From the NCBI GenBank assembly GCA_030949385.1, contig JAUZSP010000006.1:190121-254120 (forward strand): a stretch of DNA of 64,000 nt. Reading direction: 5' to 3'. Numbering within the stretch: position 1 is the stretch's first letter; each line of letters opens with the position of its first letter. Below the pieces are notes generated by a model. That model did not search any database. It worked only from the letters and a program-made list of their open reading frames with translations, and was not told the DNA's origin. Origin of the DNA: Gammaproteobacteria bacterium. GTDB taxonomy: Bacteria; Pseudomonadota; Gammaproteobacteria; JAUZRS01. Positions 44,913-54,264 of the stretch are shown here, piece after piece. The position numbers and the translations under genes were made by a program.

Positions 44913-45848
44913 ATGGAAAACAGTCAACCTTCAGCAACGGTTCGTTTGCTTCAAATCGATGCAAATAATGCCGGTCAGCGTATTGATAACTTTTTGCTCA
45001 CGGAGTTGAAAGGCGTACCCAAAAGTCGCATCTACCGTATTTTGCGTAAGGGAGAGGTGCGGGTGAACGGTGGGCGCATAAAGCCGACCTATCGTTTGCA
45101 GTTAGAGGATAAAGTGCGCATTCCGCCGGTGAGAATTGAAGAGCGCAAAAAGGGTGAGGTGCCGTACTCTATGCAAGTACAGCTTAAAGAGGCGGTGTTG
45201 TACGAAGATGAGCGTTTTTTAGTTCTAAACAAACCCTCGGGCATGGCGGTTCATGCGGGTAGTGGCATTGAGTTTGGGGTCATTGAGGTGTTACGTTCGT
45301 TGCGAGACGAGGGCGATTTTTTGGAGCTGGTGCATCGTCTGGATCGTGACACCAGTGGTTGTCTATTGATTGCCAAAGAGCGTGAGACTTTGTTGAGTCT
45401 GAATGAAAAGCTCAAAGGCGATGGGGTTGAAAAACATTATTTGGCCTTGCTACAAGGTGCTTGGCAGGGGGGGATTAAGACCATTGACGCGCCGTTGCAG
45501 AAAAACAGCGTGCGCGGCGGTGAACGCATGGTGATGGTCTCGGCGGAGGGCAAAGAGGCGTTGAGCTTTTTTAAACCGCTGCGCCGTTTTGAGCAGGCGA
45601 CGTTGGTGGATGTGGAGATTAAAACCGGTCGCACTCACCAAATTCGGGTTCATGCGACTCATTTTGGCCAGCCTCTGGCGGGTGATCAAAAATACGGCAA
45701 CAGGGGGTTTAACCGTCAACTGAAAAAGTTGGGTTTGAAACGACTCTTTTTGCATGCGGAGCGTTTGAGTTTTACCTTGTACAAACCGTTTGAGTTTCGT
45801 GCGCCATTACCCGATGCGCTGGAACGTCTGTTAAATAAATTGGATTAA
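44913..45848 (+). CDS. rluC: 23S rRNA pseudouridine synthase RluC
   Basis: Makes pseudouridines at several 23S rRNA positions (955, 2504 and 2580 in E. coli numbering). The 311-residue protein has an N-terminal S4 RNA-binding domain (QRIDNFLLTELKGVPKSRIY), then the catalytic core with the nucleophilic Asp in LVHRLDRDTSGCLL. TGRTHQIRVHATHFGQPLAG and ERLSFTLYKPFEFRAPLP follow. It opens a four-gene run with the phosphatase, S49 peptidase and tsaE. Confidence 0.95.
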   Translation: MENSQPSATVRLLQIDANNAGQRIDNFLLTELKGVPKSRIYRILRKGEVRVNGGRIKPTYRLQLEDKVRIPPVRIEERKKGEVPYSMQVQLKEAVLYEDERFLVLNKPSGMAVHAGSGIEFGVIEVLRSLRDEGDFLELVHRLDRDTSGCLLIAKERETLLSLNEKLKGDGVEKHYLALLQGAWQGGIKTIDAPLQKNSVRGGERMVMVSAEGKEALSFFKPLRRFEQATLVDVEIKTGRTHQIRVHATHFGQPLAGDQKYGNRGFNRQLKKLGLKRLFLHAERLSFTLYKPFEFRAPLPDALERLLNKLD

Positions 45849-45854
45849 GAATGT

Positions 45855-46535
45855 ATGGCCGATTATAAATTATTGGTGTTTGATTGGGACGGTACGTTGA
45901 TGGATTCGCAAGCGTTGATCATCTCCTCGATGCAGGCGGCCATCGCCGATGCGGGTGGAGAAGTGCGCAGCGATGCACAGGTGCGCAACATCATCGGTTT
46001 GGGTCTCAAAGAGGCGATTCAAGCGTTGTTTCCACAGCAGAGCGGCGTGTTTGTGCAGGCGGTGCGGGACGCGTATCGTGAGCAGTTTTTTCATCAGAAT
46101 CAAACGCCATCAAGGCTGTTTCCGGGTGTGCGGGCGGTTTTGGACGAACTGCTGGAAGAGGGCTACTGGTTGGCAGTGGCCACCGGCAAAGGCACAGCGG
46201 GTCTGCGTAAAGTGTTGGCGGAAACGGAGATGAAAGGGCTGTTTCACGCCACCCGCACCGCTGAGGAGACCTGTTCCAAGCCCGATCCCATGATGTTGTT
46301 TGAGTTGATGCAGGAGTTGGATTTCCGCCCTGATGAGACCTTGTTAATTGGCGATACGGAGTACGACTTGAATATGGCGCGGGCGGCCAAAGTGGATGGG
46401 CTAGGTGTGGCGTGTGGCGCACATGAGGTGGATCGTCTCTGGGATTGTAAGCCTGTGGGTGTGTTGCAGGATGTGCGTGCGTTGCCCGCGTGGTTGCAGA
46501 CCTTGGGTGCGGCAGGCTGCGAAAGCGGCTGCTGA
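45855..46535 (+). CDS. HAD-superfamily phosphatase (phosphoglycolate-phosphatase-like)
   Basis: A 226-residue HAD subfamily IA hydrolase. Motif I is VFDWDGTLMDSQ, motif II AVATGKGTAGLRKVL, motif III with Lys in ETCSKPDPMM and motif IV LLIGDTEYDLNMA. The cap domain lies between motifs I and II. The substrate is not fixed by sequence. It begins six bases after rluC and is surely in the same operon, an arrangement common in gammaproteobacteria. Confidence 0.85.
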   Translation: MADYKLLVFDWDGTLMDSQALIISSMQAAIADAGGEVRSDAQVRNIIGLGLKEAIQALFPQQSGVFVQAVRDAYREQFFHQNQTPSRLFPGVRAVLDELLEEGYWLAVATGKGTAGLRKVLAETEMKGLFHATRTAEETCSKPDPMMLFELMQELDFRPDETLLIGDTEYDLNMARAAKVDGLGVACGAHEVDRLWDCKPVGVLQDVRALPAWLQTLGAAGCESGC

Positions 46536-46565
46536 ACTGGATTAAATTACAAGTGAGTTTTAAGT

Positions 46566-47519
46566 ATGAGTGAGAAGGAAAAAGATCAAGAGTGGCAACA
46601 AGAGTTGATTACCCGTTTGGCGTCATCGGCGCTGACGGAGCAACGGCGTTCTCGGCGTTGGGGTATTTTTTTCAAACTTCTGATGTTCAGTTATTTGATC
46701 ACGGTTTTGCTGATGATTGCTGAACCTGAATGGCTAGCCGAGCCCATTGAGAGCGGCAAACACACGGCGGTGGTGGATCTGGAAGGGGTGATTGCACGCG
46801 GCCAGAAGGCCGATGCAGACCGAGTCATTAAGGGCTTGACGGCGGCCTTTGAGGATGAAAACAGCGCGGCGGTGATTTTGCGCATCAACAGTCCGGGCGG
46901 CAGCCCTGTGCAGTCGGGTATTATTTACGATGAGATGCGTCGCTTGCGTAAAAAGTACCCTGAAACGCCGCTGTATGCGGTGGTGGACGATGTTTGTGCT
47001 TCGGGCGGCTATTACATCGCGTCGGCTGCCGATAAAATTTACGCCGATCAGGCCAGCATTGTGGGTTCCATCGGGGTACGGATGGACGGTTTTGGTTTTG
47101 TTGAGGCGATGAAGTCCTTGGGAGTGGAGCGTCGTCTGTTGACCGCAGGCAGCAATAAGGCGTTGTTGGATCCGTTTCTGCCGCAAAAAGCCGAGCAGAG
47201 CGCCCACATTGAGACGTTGTTGAATGAAATTCACCAGCAGTTCATCGACAAAGTCAAAGAGGGGCGAGGGGATCGCCTTCAGGATGACCCTTTGCTGTTC
47301 AGTGGTCTGATCTGGAGTGGCGCTGAAGGGGTAAAAAAAGGGTTGGTGGATGCGTTGGCCAATGTCAATGAAGTGGCCAGAGATGTGGTGGGTGAGGAAA
47401 AAATAGTCAACTTCACTGAAAGCGATGATCTGTTAACGCGCTTTTCTGATCGTCTGGGTGCCAGCATGATGAACCTATTTTCTGCTTCCAACAGCACTGC
47501 GCCGCAGTTATTGCCGTAG
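46566..47519 (+). CDS. sppA: Signal peptide peptidase-like S49 protease
   Basis: A 317-residue inner-membrane serine protease. An N-terminal cytoplasmic tail precedes one membrane helix (WGIFFKLLMFSYLITVLLMI, residues about 36-55). The S49 domain follows with RINSPGGSPVQSGIIYDEM and the catalytic serine in DDVCASGGYYIASAADKI. IVGSIGVRMDGFG follows. It degrades cleaved signal peptides or membrane proteins. The short form (about 310) is typical. It sits 30 bp after the phosphatase and 9 bp before tsaE. Confidence 0.88.
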   Translation: MSEKEKDQEWQQELITRLASSALTEQRRSRRWGIFFKLLMFSYLITVLLMIAEPEWLAEPIESGKHTAVVDLEGVIARGQKADADRVIKGLTAAFEDENSAAVILRINSPGGSPVQSGIIYDEMRRLRKKYPETPLYAVVDDVCASGGYYIASAADKIYADQASIVGSIGVRMDGFGFVEAMKSLGVERRLLTAGSNKALLDPFLPQKAEQSAHIETLLNEIHQQFIDKVKEGRGDRLQDDPLLFSGLIWSGAEGVKKGLVDALANVNEVARDVVGEEKIVNFTESDDLLTRFSDRLGASMMNLFSASNSTAPQLLP

Positions 47520-47528
47520 GTCGTAACG

Positions 47529-47951
47529 ATGGCGCGCGTTGAATACATGCCGGATACAGGCGAACAGATGGAGGCTTTGGGGCTTGAGTTGGCTCAGGGG
47601 TGTTCGGCTCCGGCGGTGATTTTTTTGCAGGGGGAGCTGGGTGCAGGGAAAACCACTTTGGTGCGTGGTTTTTTGCGTGGCATGGGTTATCAGGGCGCGG
47701 TCAAAAGCCCCACCTACACCTTGATCGAATCTTATCTGTGCGGTGATGTGACCTGTTACCACTTGGATCTCTATCGTCTGAATGACCCTGAAGAGTTGGA
47801 CTATCTGGGCTTGCGTGACATTTTTGCAGAAAACACCGTCTGTTTGATTGAGTGGCCGGAGCAATTTGTCTCCGTGTTGCCCTTGCCCAGCCACAAAATT
47901 GCCATTGAATACCGTCAATCAGGCCGTTCTGTGCGTATTGAGACAACGTAA
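47529..47951 (+). CDS. tsaE: tRNA threonylcarbamoyladenosine biosynthesis ATPase TsaE
   Basis: A 140-residue ATPase that recycles the TsaBD complex making t6A37 in tRNAs. Walker A GELGAGKTTLVRGFLRGMG, then KSPTYTLIESY, YHLDLYRLNDPEELDYLG and a Walker-B-like CLIEWPEQF. The length is normal. It is followed by an amidase gene, a common neighbour in gammaproteobacteria, but across a 133-bp gap with its own upstream region. Confidence 0.93.
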   Translation: MARVEYMPDTGEQMEALGLELAQGCSAPAVIFLQGELGAGKTTLVRGFLRGMGYQGAVKSPTYTLIESYLCGDVTCYHLDLYRLNDPEELDYLGLRDIFAENTVCLIEWPEQFVSVLPLPSHKIAIEYRQSGRSVRIETT

Positions 47952-48084
47952 ATTTCCTAATTTACTGCAAAGCTTTAACAATATGCTCTATCTTCTTGAA
48001 TTAGATTGAATAAGTCATAGGGTTTCTACTACAATTGTGGGTAGTATGGAGTTATGCTGTTTCGATAAATGATGGAGTATCCCA

Positions 48085-49302
48085 ATGAATAAGCCATTTT
48101 CCCTGAAAAAATTCTCTGAACGTCGCCAGTTTATGCAGCGTTTAGCGGGTTTGGGTGGCGTGGCTGCTCTGGGTCTGTTGCCACAAAACGTGTTGGCAAA
48201 GTCCCAAGCAGGCGTTAAAAAGTTGCGTCTTTCCAGTGATGGGGAGAGTTTGCGTTTGGTGTTTGATCTCGATGCCCCCGTGCGTCACACCCTGTTCTCT
48301 TTGAGTGGACCAGAGCGGGTGGTGATTGATCTGGATGATGCACACCTGTTGCAGACCTTGCCCAACGTGGGTAACGCTGGTGGCATTTTAAAACGGGTGC
48401 GCAGTGCGACTCGGGAAGGTAAAAATTTGCGGGTGGTATTGGACCTAAACCACCGCGTACGTTCAAAAAGTCAGTTGCTGCGTCCCAATGGCCAACACGG
48501 TTACCGTTTGGTGATTGATTTGACCGACAATCGCCTCTATTCAAAACCGAGTAAAAAACTCAAGAAACAGGATAAAAAACCTTTACGTAAGTTGGTGGTG
48601 GCCATTGATGCCGGTCATGGCGGTCGAGATCCTGGAGCGACGGGCTACAATAAAACCCGTGAAAAAGACGTTACCTTGGCGGTGGCGAAAAAATTATACG
48701 TTTTCCTTAAAAGAGAAAAGGGGATCAAACCGGTGATGATTCGCAATAAGGATCAGTACATCAGTTTGCGTGATCGAGTTAAAAAGGCTCGTCTGTATAA
48801 AGCCGACCTGTTGGTTTCTGTGCACGCCGATGCCTATCGGGATAGGCGTGCCAAAGGCGCTTCTGTTTATGCACTGTCGCTTAACGGTGCCAGTTCTGAG
48901 GCTGCTAAATGGTTGGCTGACAAAGAAAATGCCGTTGATCTGCTCGGTGGTGTGGCGTTGAATGACAAAGACGATCTGGTTGCCGAGGTGTTATTAGATC
49001 TGTCACAAACCGCCACGATTCAATCCAGTTTGGATGTGGGTAGCGATGTGTTGAAGAATCTGAAAAAAATCGGCGGGGTACACAAACGTCGGGTGCAACA
49101 AGCCGGTTTTGCTGTTTTGAAATCGCCTGATATTCCCTCGATTTTGGTGGAGACGGCGTTTATCTCCAATCGAGAAGAAGAGCGAAAATTGCGCAGTCAC
49201 AAACACCAACAACGCCTTGCTCGTGCCATTTTGAAGGGCGTTAAAGGCTATTTGTATCGTAATGCCCCTCCTGGGACGGTGCTTTCTACGTACAACACGT
49301 GA
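48085..49302 (+). CDS. amiC: N-acetylmuramoyl-L-alanine amidase (AmiC type)
   Basis: Splits the septal peptidoglycan by removing peptide stems. The 405-residue protein starts with a twin-arginine signal (SERRQFMQRLAGLGGVAALG), then an AMIN domain (residues 45-150; SLRLVFDLDAPVRHTLFSLS). The zinc amidase_3 domain shows VAIDAGHGGRDPGATG, VSVHADAYRDRRAKG and ILVETAFISNREEERKL. There is no LysM domain, so the architecture resembles AmiC even though the tsaE neighbour is typical for amiB. A terminator follows. Confidence 0.88.
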   Translation: MNKPFSLKKFSERRQFMQRLAGLGGVAALGLLPQNVLAKSQAGVKKLRLSSDGESLRLVFDLDAPVRHTLFSLSGPERVVIDLDDAHLLQTLPNVGNAGGILKRVRSATREGKNLRVVLDLNHRVRSKSQLLRPNGQHGYRLVIDLTDNRLYSKPSKKLKKQDKKPLRKLVVAIDAGHGGRDPGATGYNKTREKDVTLAVAKKLYVFLKREKGIKPVMIRNKDQYISLRDRVKKARLYKADLLVSVHADAYRDRRAKGASVYALSLNGASSEAAKWLADKENAVDLLGGVALNDKDDLVAEVLLDLSQTATIQSSLDVGSDVLKNLKKIGGVHKRRVQQAGFAVLKSPDIPSILVETAFISNREEERKLRSHKHQQRLARAILKGVKGYLYRNAPPGTVLSTYNT

Positions 49303-49353
49303 GTTTTAATTTCCACGCTTGCTATTCTGCCTAAGCCTCTTGGTTGCCTTTTT

Positions 49354-49379
49354 AATCGATCCGTTCTGGATCGATTTTT
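49354..49379 (+). terminator. Rho-independent terminator after the amidase gene
   Basis: AATCGATCC, loop GTTCT, GGATCGATT, then TTTG. The rest of the gap to 49549 has nothing I recognise. Confidence 0.7.
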
Positions 49380-49552
49380 GCTTTTTCATCATGATATTTA
49401 TTCCTTTCAGATTGATCTTCGTGTTGGAAAGCAAGAAATTAATAAGTTGAGTTGTGCGATTCTGCTCGCAGATAAGGGACTGCCGTGCGCTAGAGCGGAT
49501 TTTGTGCGGTCAGGGACTCTGGGTAACAGAGAAATAGGGAGGTGGAAGTGTG

Positions 49553-52500
49553 ATGAATCGTTGGTGTTTTTTATTATTGTTGGGCTTTGGGAGTGTTGTT
49601 TCGCAAAGTGCAAGTGCAGCAGGAGTCATCGAAACCGTTGCAGGCAATGGTCTGCGGGGTGTGGCCACGAGCAATGTTCTGGCAACCTCAAATCCGTTGA
49701 ATTTCCCACGTGATGTGTTGCTTGATGGTTTTGGCAATCGTTACCTTGCTGACAGTGGCAATCATCAAATTCATAAAATAGATGCTGCGGGCGTGATGCG
49801 CATCATTGCTGGAACGGGCGTGGCTGGGTTTGCCGGTGACGGTGGTTTGGCTAGCGCAGCGCAACTGAATACACCCTATGATTTGGCGCTGGATAAAAAT
49901 GGCAACCTCTACATTGCCGATGCGGCCAACCATCGAATTCGTAAAGTGACCCCAGCGGGTGTGATCAGTACGGTTGCTGGGACAGGCATCGCGGGCTTTT
50001 CTGCTGATCTGATTCCCGCCACACTCTCCAAGTTGAATTTTCCAACAGGAATTGCTGTGGACGATGGGGGGGATTTCTATATTGCCGATTCTAAAAATCA
50101 TCGGCTGCGTAAAGTGGACAGCAGTGGCACCATCAGCACTCTTGCCGGTAACGGTGTCTCTAATTTTACCGGTGATCTGGGTTTGGCCGTGAATGCCAAA
50201 TTGAATCTGCCCAGTGATGTGGCCTTGGATGACCAGAATAACCTCTACATTTTGGATCGTTGGTACGGTTATGTGCGCAAAATTGATGCCGTTAGCGGCA
50301 TCATTACCACCCTTGCGGGCAATGTTGCTAATGGAGCCGTTCAGTGTGCTCCGCAACCCTGTTACAACGGCGATCAGATTCCAGCATTGCAAGCGGATTT
50401 GAGCGAGCCGTCCGGCCTCTCGGTGGATCGCTGGGGCAATGTGTACGTTGCCGATACGGAAAATCATCGCGTGCGGCGCGTGGATCAACACGGTGTGATC
50501 ACCACCGTGGCCGGTACGGGAGCGCTCTATTTTAACGGCGATGGCATTGCCGCTGATACGGCATCGGTTTATCGTCCTTTTGCGGTGACGGTGGATCAAC
50601 AGGGTTTTCTCTTTATTGCTGATAAGGACAACCATCGGATTCGACGTGTGGCACTGGATCTTGCCGCCCCCTCTGGTTTAATCAGCACCGTGGCCATCAC
50701 CAATGGTTTGAGTGTGAACGTCAGCGCCTCTTGCAGTGATGACCTCAGTGGTTGTCTGGAGATGCGTTTGAGTAACGATGGCCTAAACTGGGCTGCTTGG
50801 CAGGCTTATGCTCCCAGTGTGAATTGGATTTTACCGGCTGGAGACGGTTTGAAAACGATTTTTGCGCAGTTCCGCGACGGTCTCGTGCAAGAGTCTGCTG
50901 TTGTCAGTACCTCGCTGTTGTTGGATACGCTAGCCCCGCCAGCACCACAGATTGTGAGCCCAGTTCATCCTACTTACAGTGCCGCAGCGAATCACATTTT
51001 GTCGGGTCAGGCGGAAGCGAACAGTACCGTTGAGCTGTTTGCCAACGGTGTTTCTGTTGCTTTGGTGAGTGCGGATGCCGGTGGTCAGTGGCAAATATCG
51101 CATCTGTTTCTTGAAGGGCATTATTCGATCAGTGCCACGGCGATGGATGTGGCAGGTAATGTGGGTGCAACAGCCGCTGCGGTGACGCTGTTGATTGATC
51201 AAACAGCACCCCAAATTACGCCACCACTGAATCACCTTTTAGAGGCGACAGGCGTAATCAGTACGTTGGTCTTAACGCCGCCAACGGTACTGGACACCTC
51301 GCCCGTGACCTTGAGTCACAATGGGCTGAATGGGTACCCTTTGGGTGTCACCTCCATTACTTGGACAGCGGTGGATGTGGTTGGTAATCGTGCTACGGCG
51401 ATAGAGACGGTGACCGTAGTGGACACTCAAGGGCCTTTGATGGGGCTGAATGGCAATGCCAATGTGACCTTAAAAATCAGCACTCCTTACCAAGAGTTGG
51501 GAGTGACTGCTGTTGATTTGGTGGATGGGGATGTGGGTGCGTCAGTACAGGTCAGCGGTATGGTTGACCCTTTTACCTTGGGTAGTTACACCCTGCGTTA
51601 CGATGTTCAAGACAGTCGAGGTAATGCTTCTTTTGTCTTAAGAACGGTGCAGGTAGTGCCTTTGCACGTTCCAGTGATCACGCTTAATGGTGGCGATGTC
51701 ACCTTGGAAGCGGGTGATGATTATCAGGATGTCGGTGCCACGGCGCTGGACGATTTGGGTAATGATTTAAGTGCCAATGTGGTGGTTAGCAGTACGGTTA
51801 ATATCTATGTTCCTGGGATTTATTCGGTGCTCTATCAGGTCAGTGATCAATTTGGCAATTCTGCGCAGTTGAGTCGGGTGGTGACGGTGTTGGATCGTAC
51901 GCCTGCGTCGCTGTCGTTGTTGGGTCTGGCCAATGTGACTTTGGAAGCGGGTGAGCTTTATCAAGAGGCGGGTGTCATTGCAACCGATATTGTGGACGCT
52001 GATCTTAGCGCAGCAGTACACATCTTAGGGCAGGTCAACAGTGCGCTGCCAGGCAACTATCAGTTAAATTACAGTGTGCGTGATGCAGCAGGAAATTTGA
52101 GCGTGCCTGTGCAACGCACGGTACAGGTGCAAGACACCACTGTGCCTGTGTTGACGCTGCCAGCAGACGTGATCGTGGTGACGGAGATGCTGTTGACGGC
52201 GGTTGATTTTGGTCAGGCTACAGCAAACGATCTGTTTCCAGTGAGCCTCAGCCACGATGCGCCAAGCCGTTTTCCTCTTGGTGAGACCCTTGTCACTTGG
52301 GTGGCCAGCGATTTTTATGGCAATCAGAGTCAAGCGCAGCAGAAGGTGACGTTGCTGGATCTCACTGCGCCCCGTCTCACCTTATTGGGTGAGGCGTCGT
52401 TTTCTATCTTGCAAGGTGAGCTTTATCAAGAGCCTGGTTTTGAAGCGTTGGATCAGGTGGAGGGAGATCTCTCTGCTCAGGTTCAGGTGAGCGGTCAGGT

Positions 52501-54211
52501 GGAGAGTGAGGTGGCTGGGATTTACACCTTACGTTACGGCGTCAGTGACAGTTCGGGCAATGCAGCCCCCGAGCTGATTCGTACGGTCTGGGTGATTAGT
52601 ATTTTGGATACTGATGGCGATGGCATTTTGAATGAGTTTGATCTGGATGACGATAACGATGGTCTGTCAGATCGGGTGGAAGGTCTGTTAGACAGCGATG
52701 GTGATGGTATTCCTGATTATTTGGATCTGGACAGCGATAACGACGGCTTGCCGGATCTACTGGAAGCTTTGGGTGTGGATGAGGGCAACGACGGTCTATG
52801 GGATCAGTTTGTAGACCTCAATGGTGATGGTCTTTCCGATGGCTTGTTGCTGATGCCGTTGCAGCCGATGGATACGGATAACGATGGCCTGTCCGATTAT
52901 CTCGATAACGATTCAGACAACGATACCTTGATGGACATCATTGAAGCCGGTGGTATGGATTACGACAACGACGGTCGAGTGGATCTATTTATTGATCAGA
53001 ACGGTGATGGTTGGTCGGATCAATTCATCGCTCAGCCGCTGCCGATGTTGGACAGCAATCAAGATGGTGTGGTGGATCAACTGGACAATGATCTTAAATT
53101 TGCTCTGAGTACCTCGGTGACGGGAGTGGGCAGCGCGGAACCCTTTTGGTTGTTGATGCTGTTTTCTCTGTTGATTTTGCGGCGGAAGAAATTGGCGGCG
53201 CTCTCTTTTTTGCCGATGTTGGCTTTTTCACCGGTCAGCTACAGTCGGACTTCCACTGCTGTCGATGCGAACCTTGAACCGTTACCGAACCCAACCTGGT
53301 CTCTAAATATTTTGACTGGCATCAGTCGTTTGCAGCCGAGCCGTACCCAGTTTGGCGTTGATATAGTAGACAATCGTTCCACCGCTTTGGGTGTTGCAGT
53401 CGGTTTCCAATGGCATAAAGAGTGGTTACTGGAAGGTTTTGCGCTGAATCTGGGAGAGGTGCGTCTCAAACATCGTTTGGCGCAAATTGGCGAGCTGGGC
53501 AGTTTGGCTTACAAAGCCTATGGTTTGAGCCTCGAATACCTGATTCAGCCGCCGAAAAAAAAGCTGCGACCTTATCTAAAAGGAGGGTTGCATATGTTGA
53601 GTACTGAGGCTACGGATTCGAGAATTGCATTACGCAATTTGAATGACATCGGCATCCATTGGGGTGCCGGTTTTTTGTGGCCAATCAATTCTCGGTGGGG
53701 CATTAAGCTGGATTACAGCCACTTTGATCGTGATGCTCAAGTGTTGGCGCTGGCGTTTCAGGCGCGTTGGGATCGCTCTTCTAGTGTGGTGAACACCGTT
53801 TCGCTGCCACCCCCTGTTGTCGTACAAAGGCAGGTGGTTGAAGTTAAAGAAAAACCTGTTCAGGTTGAGCCGTTGTTGATTCAATTTCGAATCGGTTTTG
53901 CCTACGATCAGTCTATTTTATCTAAGGCGGAGCAGACAGTTTTGCACGCTCTGGCTTTGCAGTTGCTCGAACGTGATGGGGCGATTTTATTGCTGGAGGG
54001 ACATGCGGACAGTCGTGGCAGTCAAGATTACAATCAACGTCTTTCTGTAGAACGTGCCGATGCGGTGCGGGATTATCTGCTTCAGCAAGGGGTGAGTGGC
54101 CGTCGTTTGCAAGTCAACGGTTATGGTGAGCGTCAGCCGTTGCGGAGTAATGCAACGGTTGCTGGGCGGACAGAAAATCGACGGGTGGAAATTCGCACTC
54201 TGTTGCCTTAA
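49553..54211 (+). CDS. Giant exported protein: NHL repeats, bacterial Ig-like domains, TSP3 repeats, outer-membrane barrel, OmpA domain
   Basis: A 1,552-residue exported protein (signal peptide MNRWCFLLLLGFGSVVSQSA, SA). In order: NHL propeller (about 30-370), a linker domain, several bacterial Ig/HYR-like domains (about 420-1020), type 3 Asp-rich repeats (ILDTDGDGILNEFDLDDDND onward, about 1020-1180), a hydrophobic segment with basic end near 1190-1215 (AEPFWLLMLFSLLILRRKKL), an OmpA-type beta-barrel (about 1235-1420) and a C-terminal OmpA peptidoglycan-binding domain. The hydrophobic segment resembles a C-terminal sorting tail now inside the protein. GGGAGG lies 10 bases before ATG 49553; GTG 49550 is an alternative start. 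Confidence 0.85.
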   Translation: MNRWCFLLLLGFGSVVSQSASAAGVIETVAGNGLRGVATSNVLATSNPLNFPRDVLLDGFGNRYLADSGNHQIHKIDAAGVMRIIAGTGVAGFAGDGGLASAAQLNTPYDLALDKNGNLYIADAANHRIRKVTPAGVISTVAGTGIAGFSADLIPATLSKLNFPTGIAVDDGGDFYIADSKNHRLRKVDSSGTISTLAGNGVSNFTGDLGLAVNAKLNLPSDVALDDQNNLYILDRWYGYVRKIDAVSGIITTLAGNVANGAVQCAPQPCYNGDQIPALQADLSEPSGLSVDRWGNVYVADTENHRVRRVDQHGVITTVAGTGALYFNGDGIAADTASVYRPFAVTVDQQGFLFIADKDNHRIRRVALDLAAPSGLISTVAITNGLSVNVSASCSDDLSGCLEMRLSNDGLNWAAWQAYAPSVNWILPAGDGLKTIFAQFRDGLVQESAVVSTSLLLDTLAPPAPQIVSPVHPTYSAAANHILSGQAEANSTVELFANGVSVALVSADAGGQWQISHLFLEGHYSISATAMDVAGNVGATAAAVTLLIDQTAPQITPPLNHLLEATGVISTLVLTPPTVLDTSPVTLSHNGLNGYPLGVTSITWTAVDVVGNRATAIETVTVVDTQGPLMGLNGNANVTLKISTPYQELGVTAVDLVDGDVGASVQVSGMVDPFTLGSYTLRYDVQDSRGNASFVLRTVQVVPLHVPVITLNGGDVTLEAGDDYQDVGATALDDLGNDLSANVVVSSTVNIYVPGIYSVLYQVSDQFGNSAQLSRVVTVLDRTPASLSLLGLANVTLEAGELYQEAGVIATDIVDADLSAAVHILGQVNSALPGNYQLNYSVRDAAGNLSVPVQRTVQVQDTTVPVLTLPADVIVVTEMLLTAVDFGQATANDLFPVSLSHDAPSRFPLGETLVTWVASDFYGNQSQAQQKVTLLDLTAPRLTLLGEASFSILQGELYQEPGFEALDQVEGDLSAQVQVSGQVESEVAGIYTLRYGVSDSSGNAAPELIRTVWVISILDTDGDGILNEFDLDDDNDGLSDRVEGLLDSDGDGIPDYLDLDSDNDGLPDLLEALGVDEGNDGLWDQFVDLNGDGLSDGLLLMPLQPMDTDNDGLSDYLDNDSDNDTLMDIIEAGGMDYDNDGRVDLFIDQNGDGWSDQFIAQPLPMLDSNQDGVVDQLDNDLKFALSTSVTGVGSAEPFWLLMLFSLLILRRKKLAALSFLPMLAFSPVSYSRTSTAVDANLEPLPNPTWSLNILTGISRLQPSRTQFGVDIVDNRSTALGVAVGFQWHKEWLLEGFALNLGEVRLKHRLAQIGELGSLAYKAYGLSLEYLIQPPKKKLRPYLKGGLHMLSTEATDSRIALRNLNDIGIHWGAGFLWPINSRWGIKLDYSHFDRDAQVLALAFQARWDRSSSVVNTVSLPPPVVVQRQVVEVKEKPVQVEPLLIQFRIGFAYDQSILSKAEQTVLHALALQLLERDGAILLLEGHADSRGSQDYNQRLSVERADAVRDYLLQQGVSGRRLQVNGYGERQPLRSNATVAGRTENRRVEIRTLLP

Positions 54212-54264
54212 TGGCTTAAAATGGTGAGCTCTGCTTATCCACTGTTCAGTTAAGGTTTTTTTGT

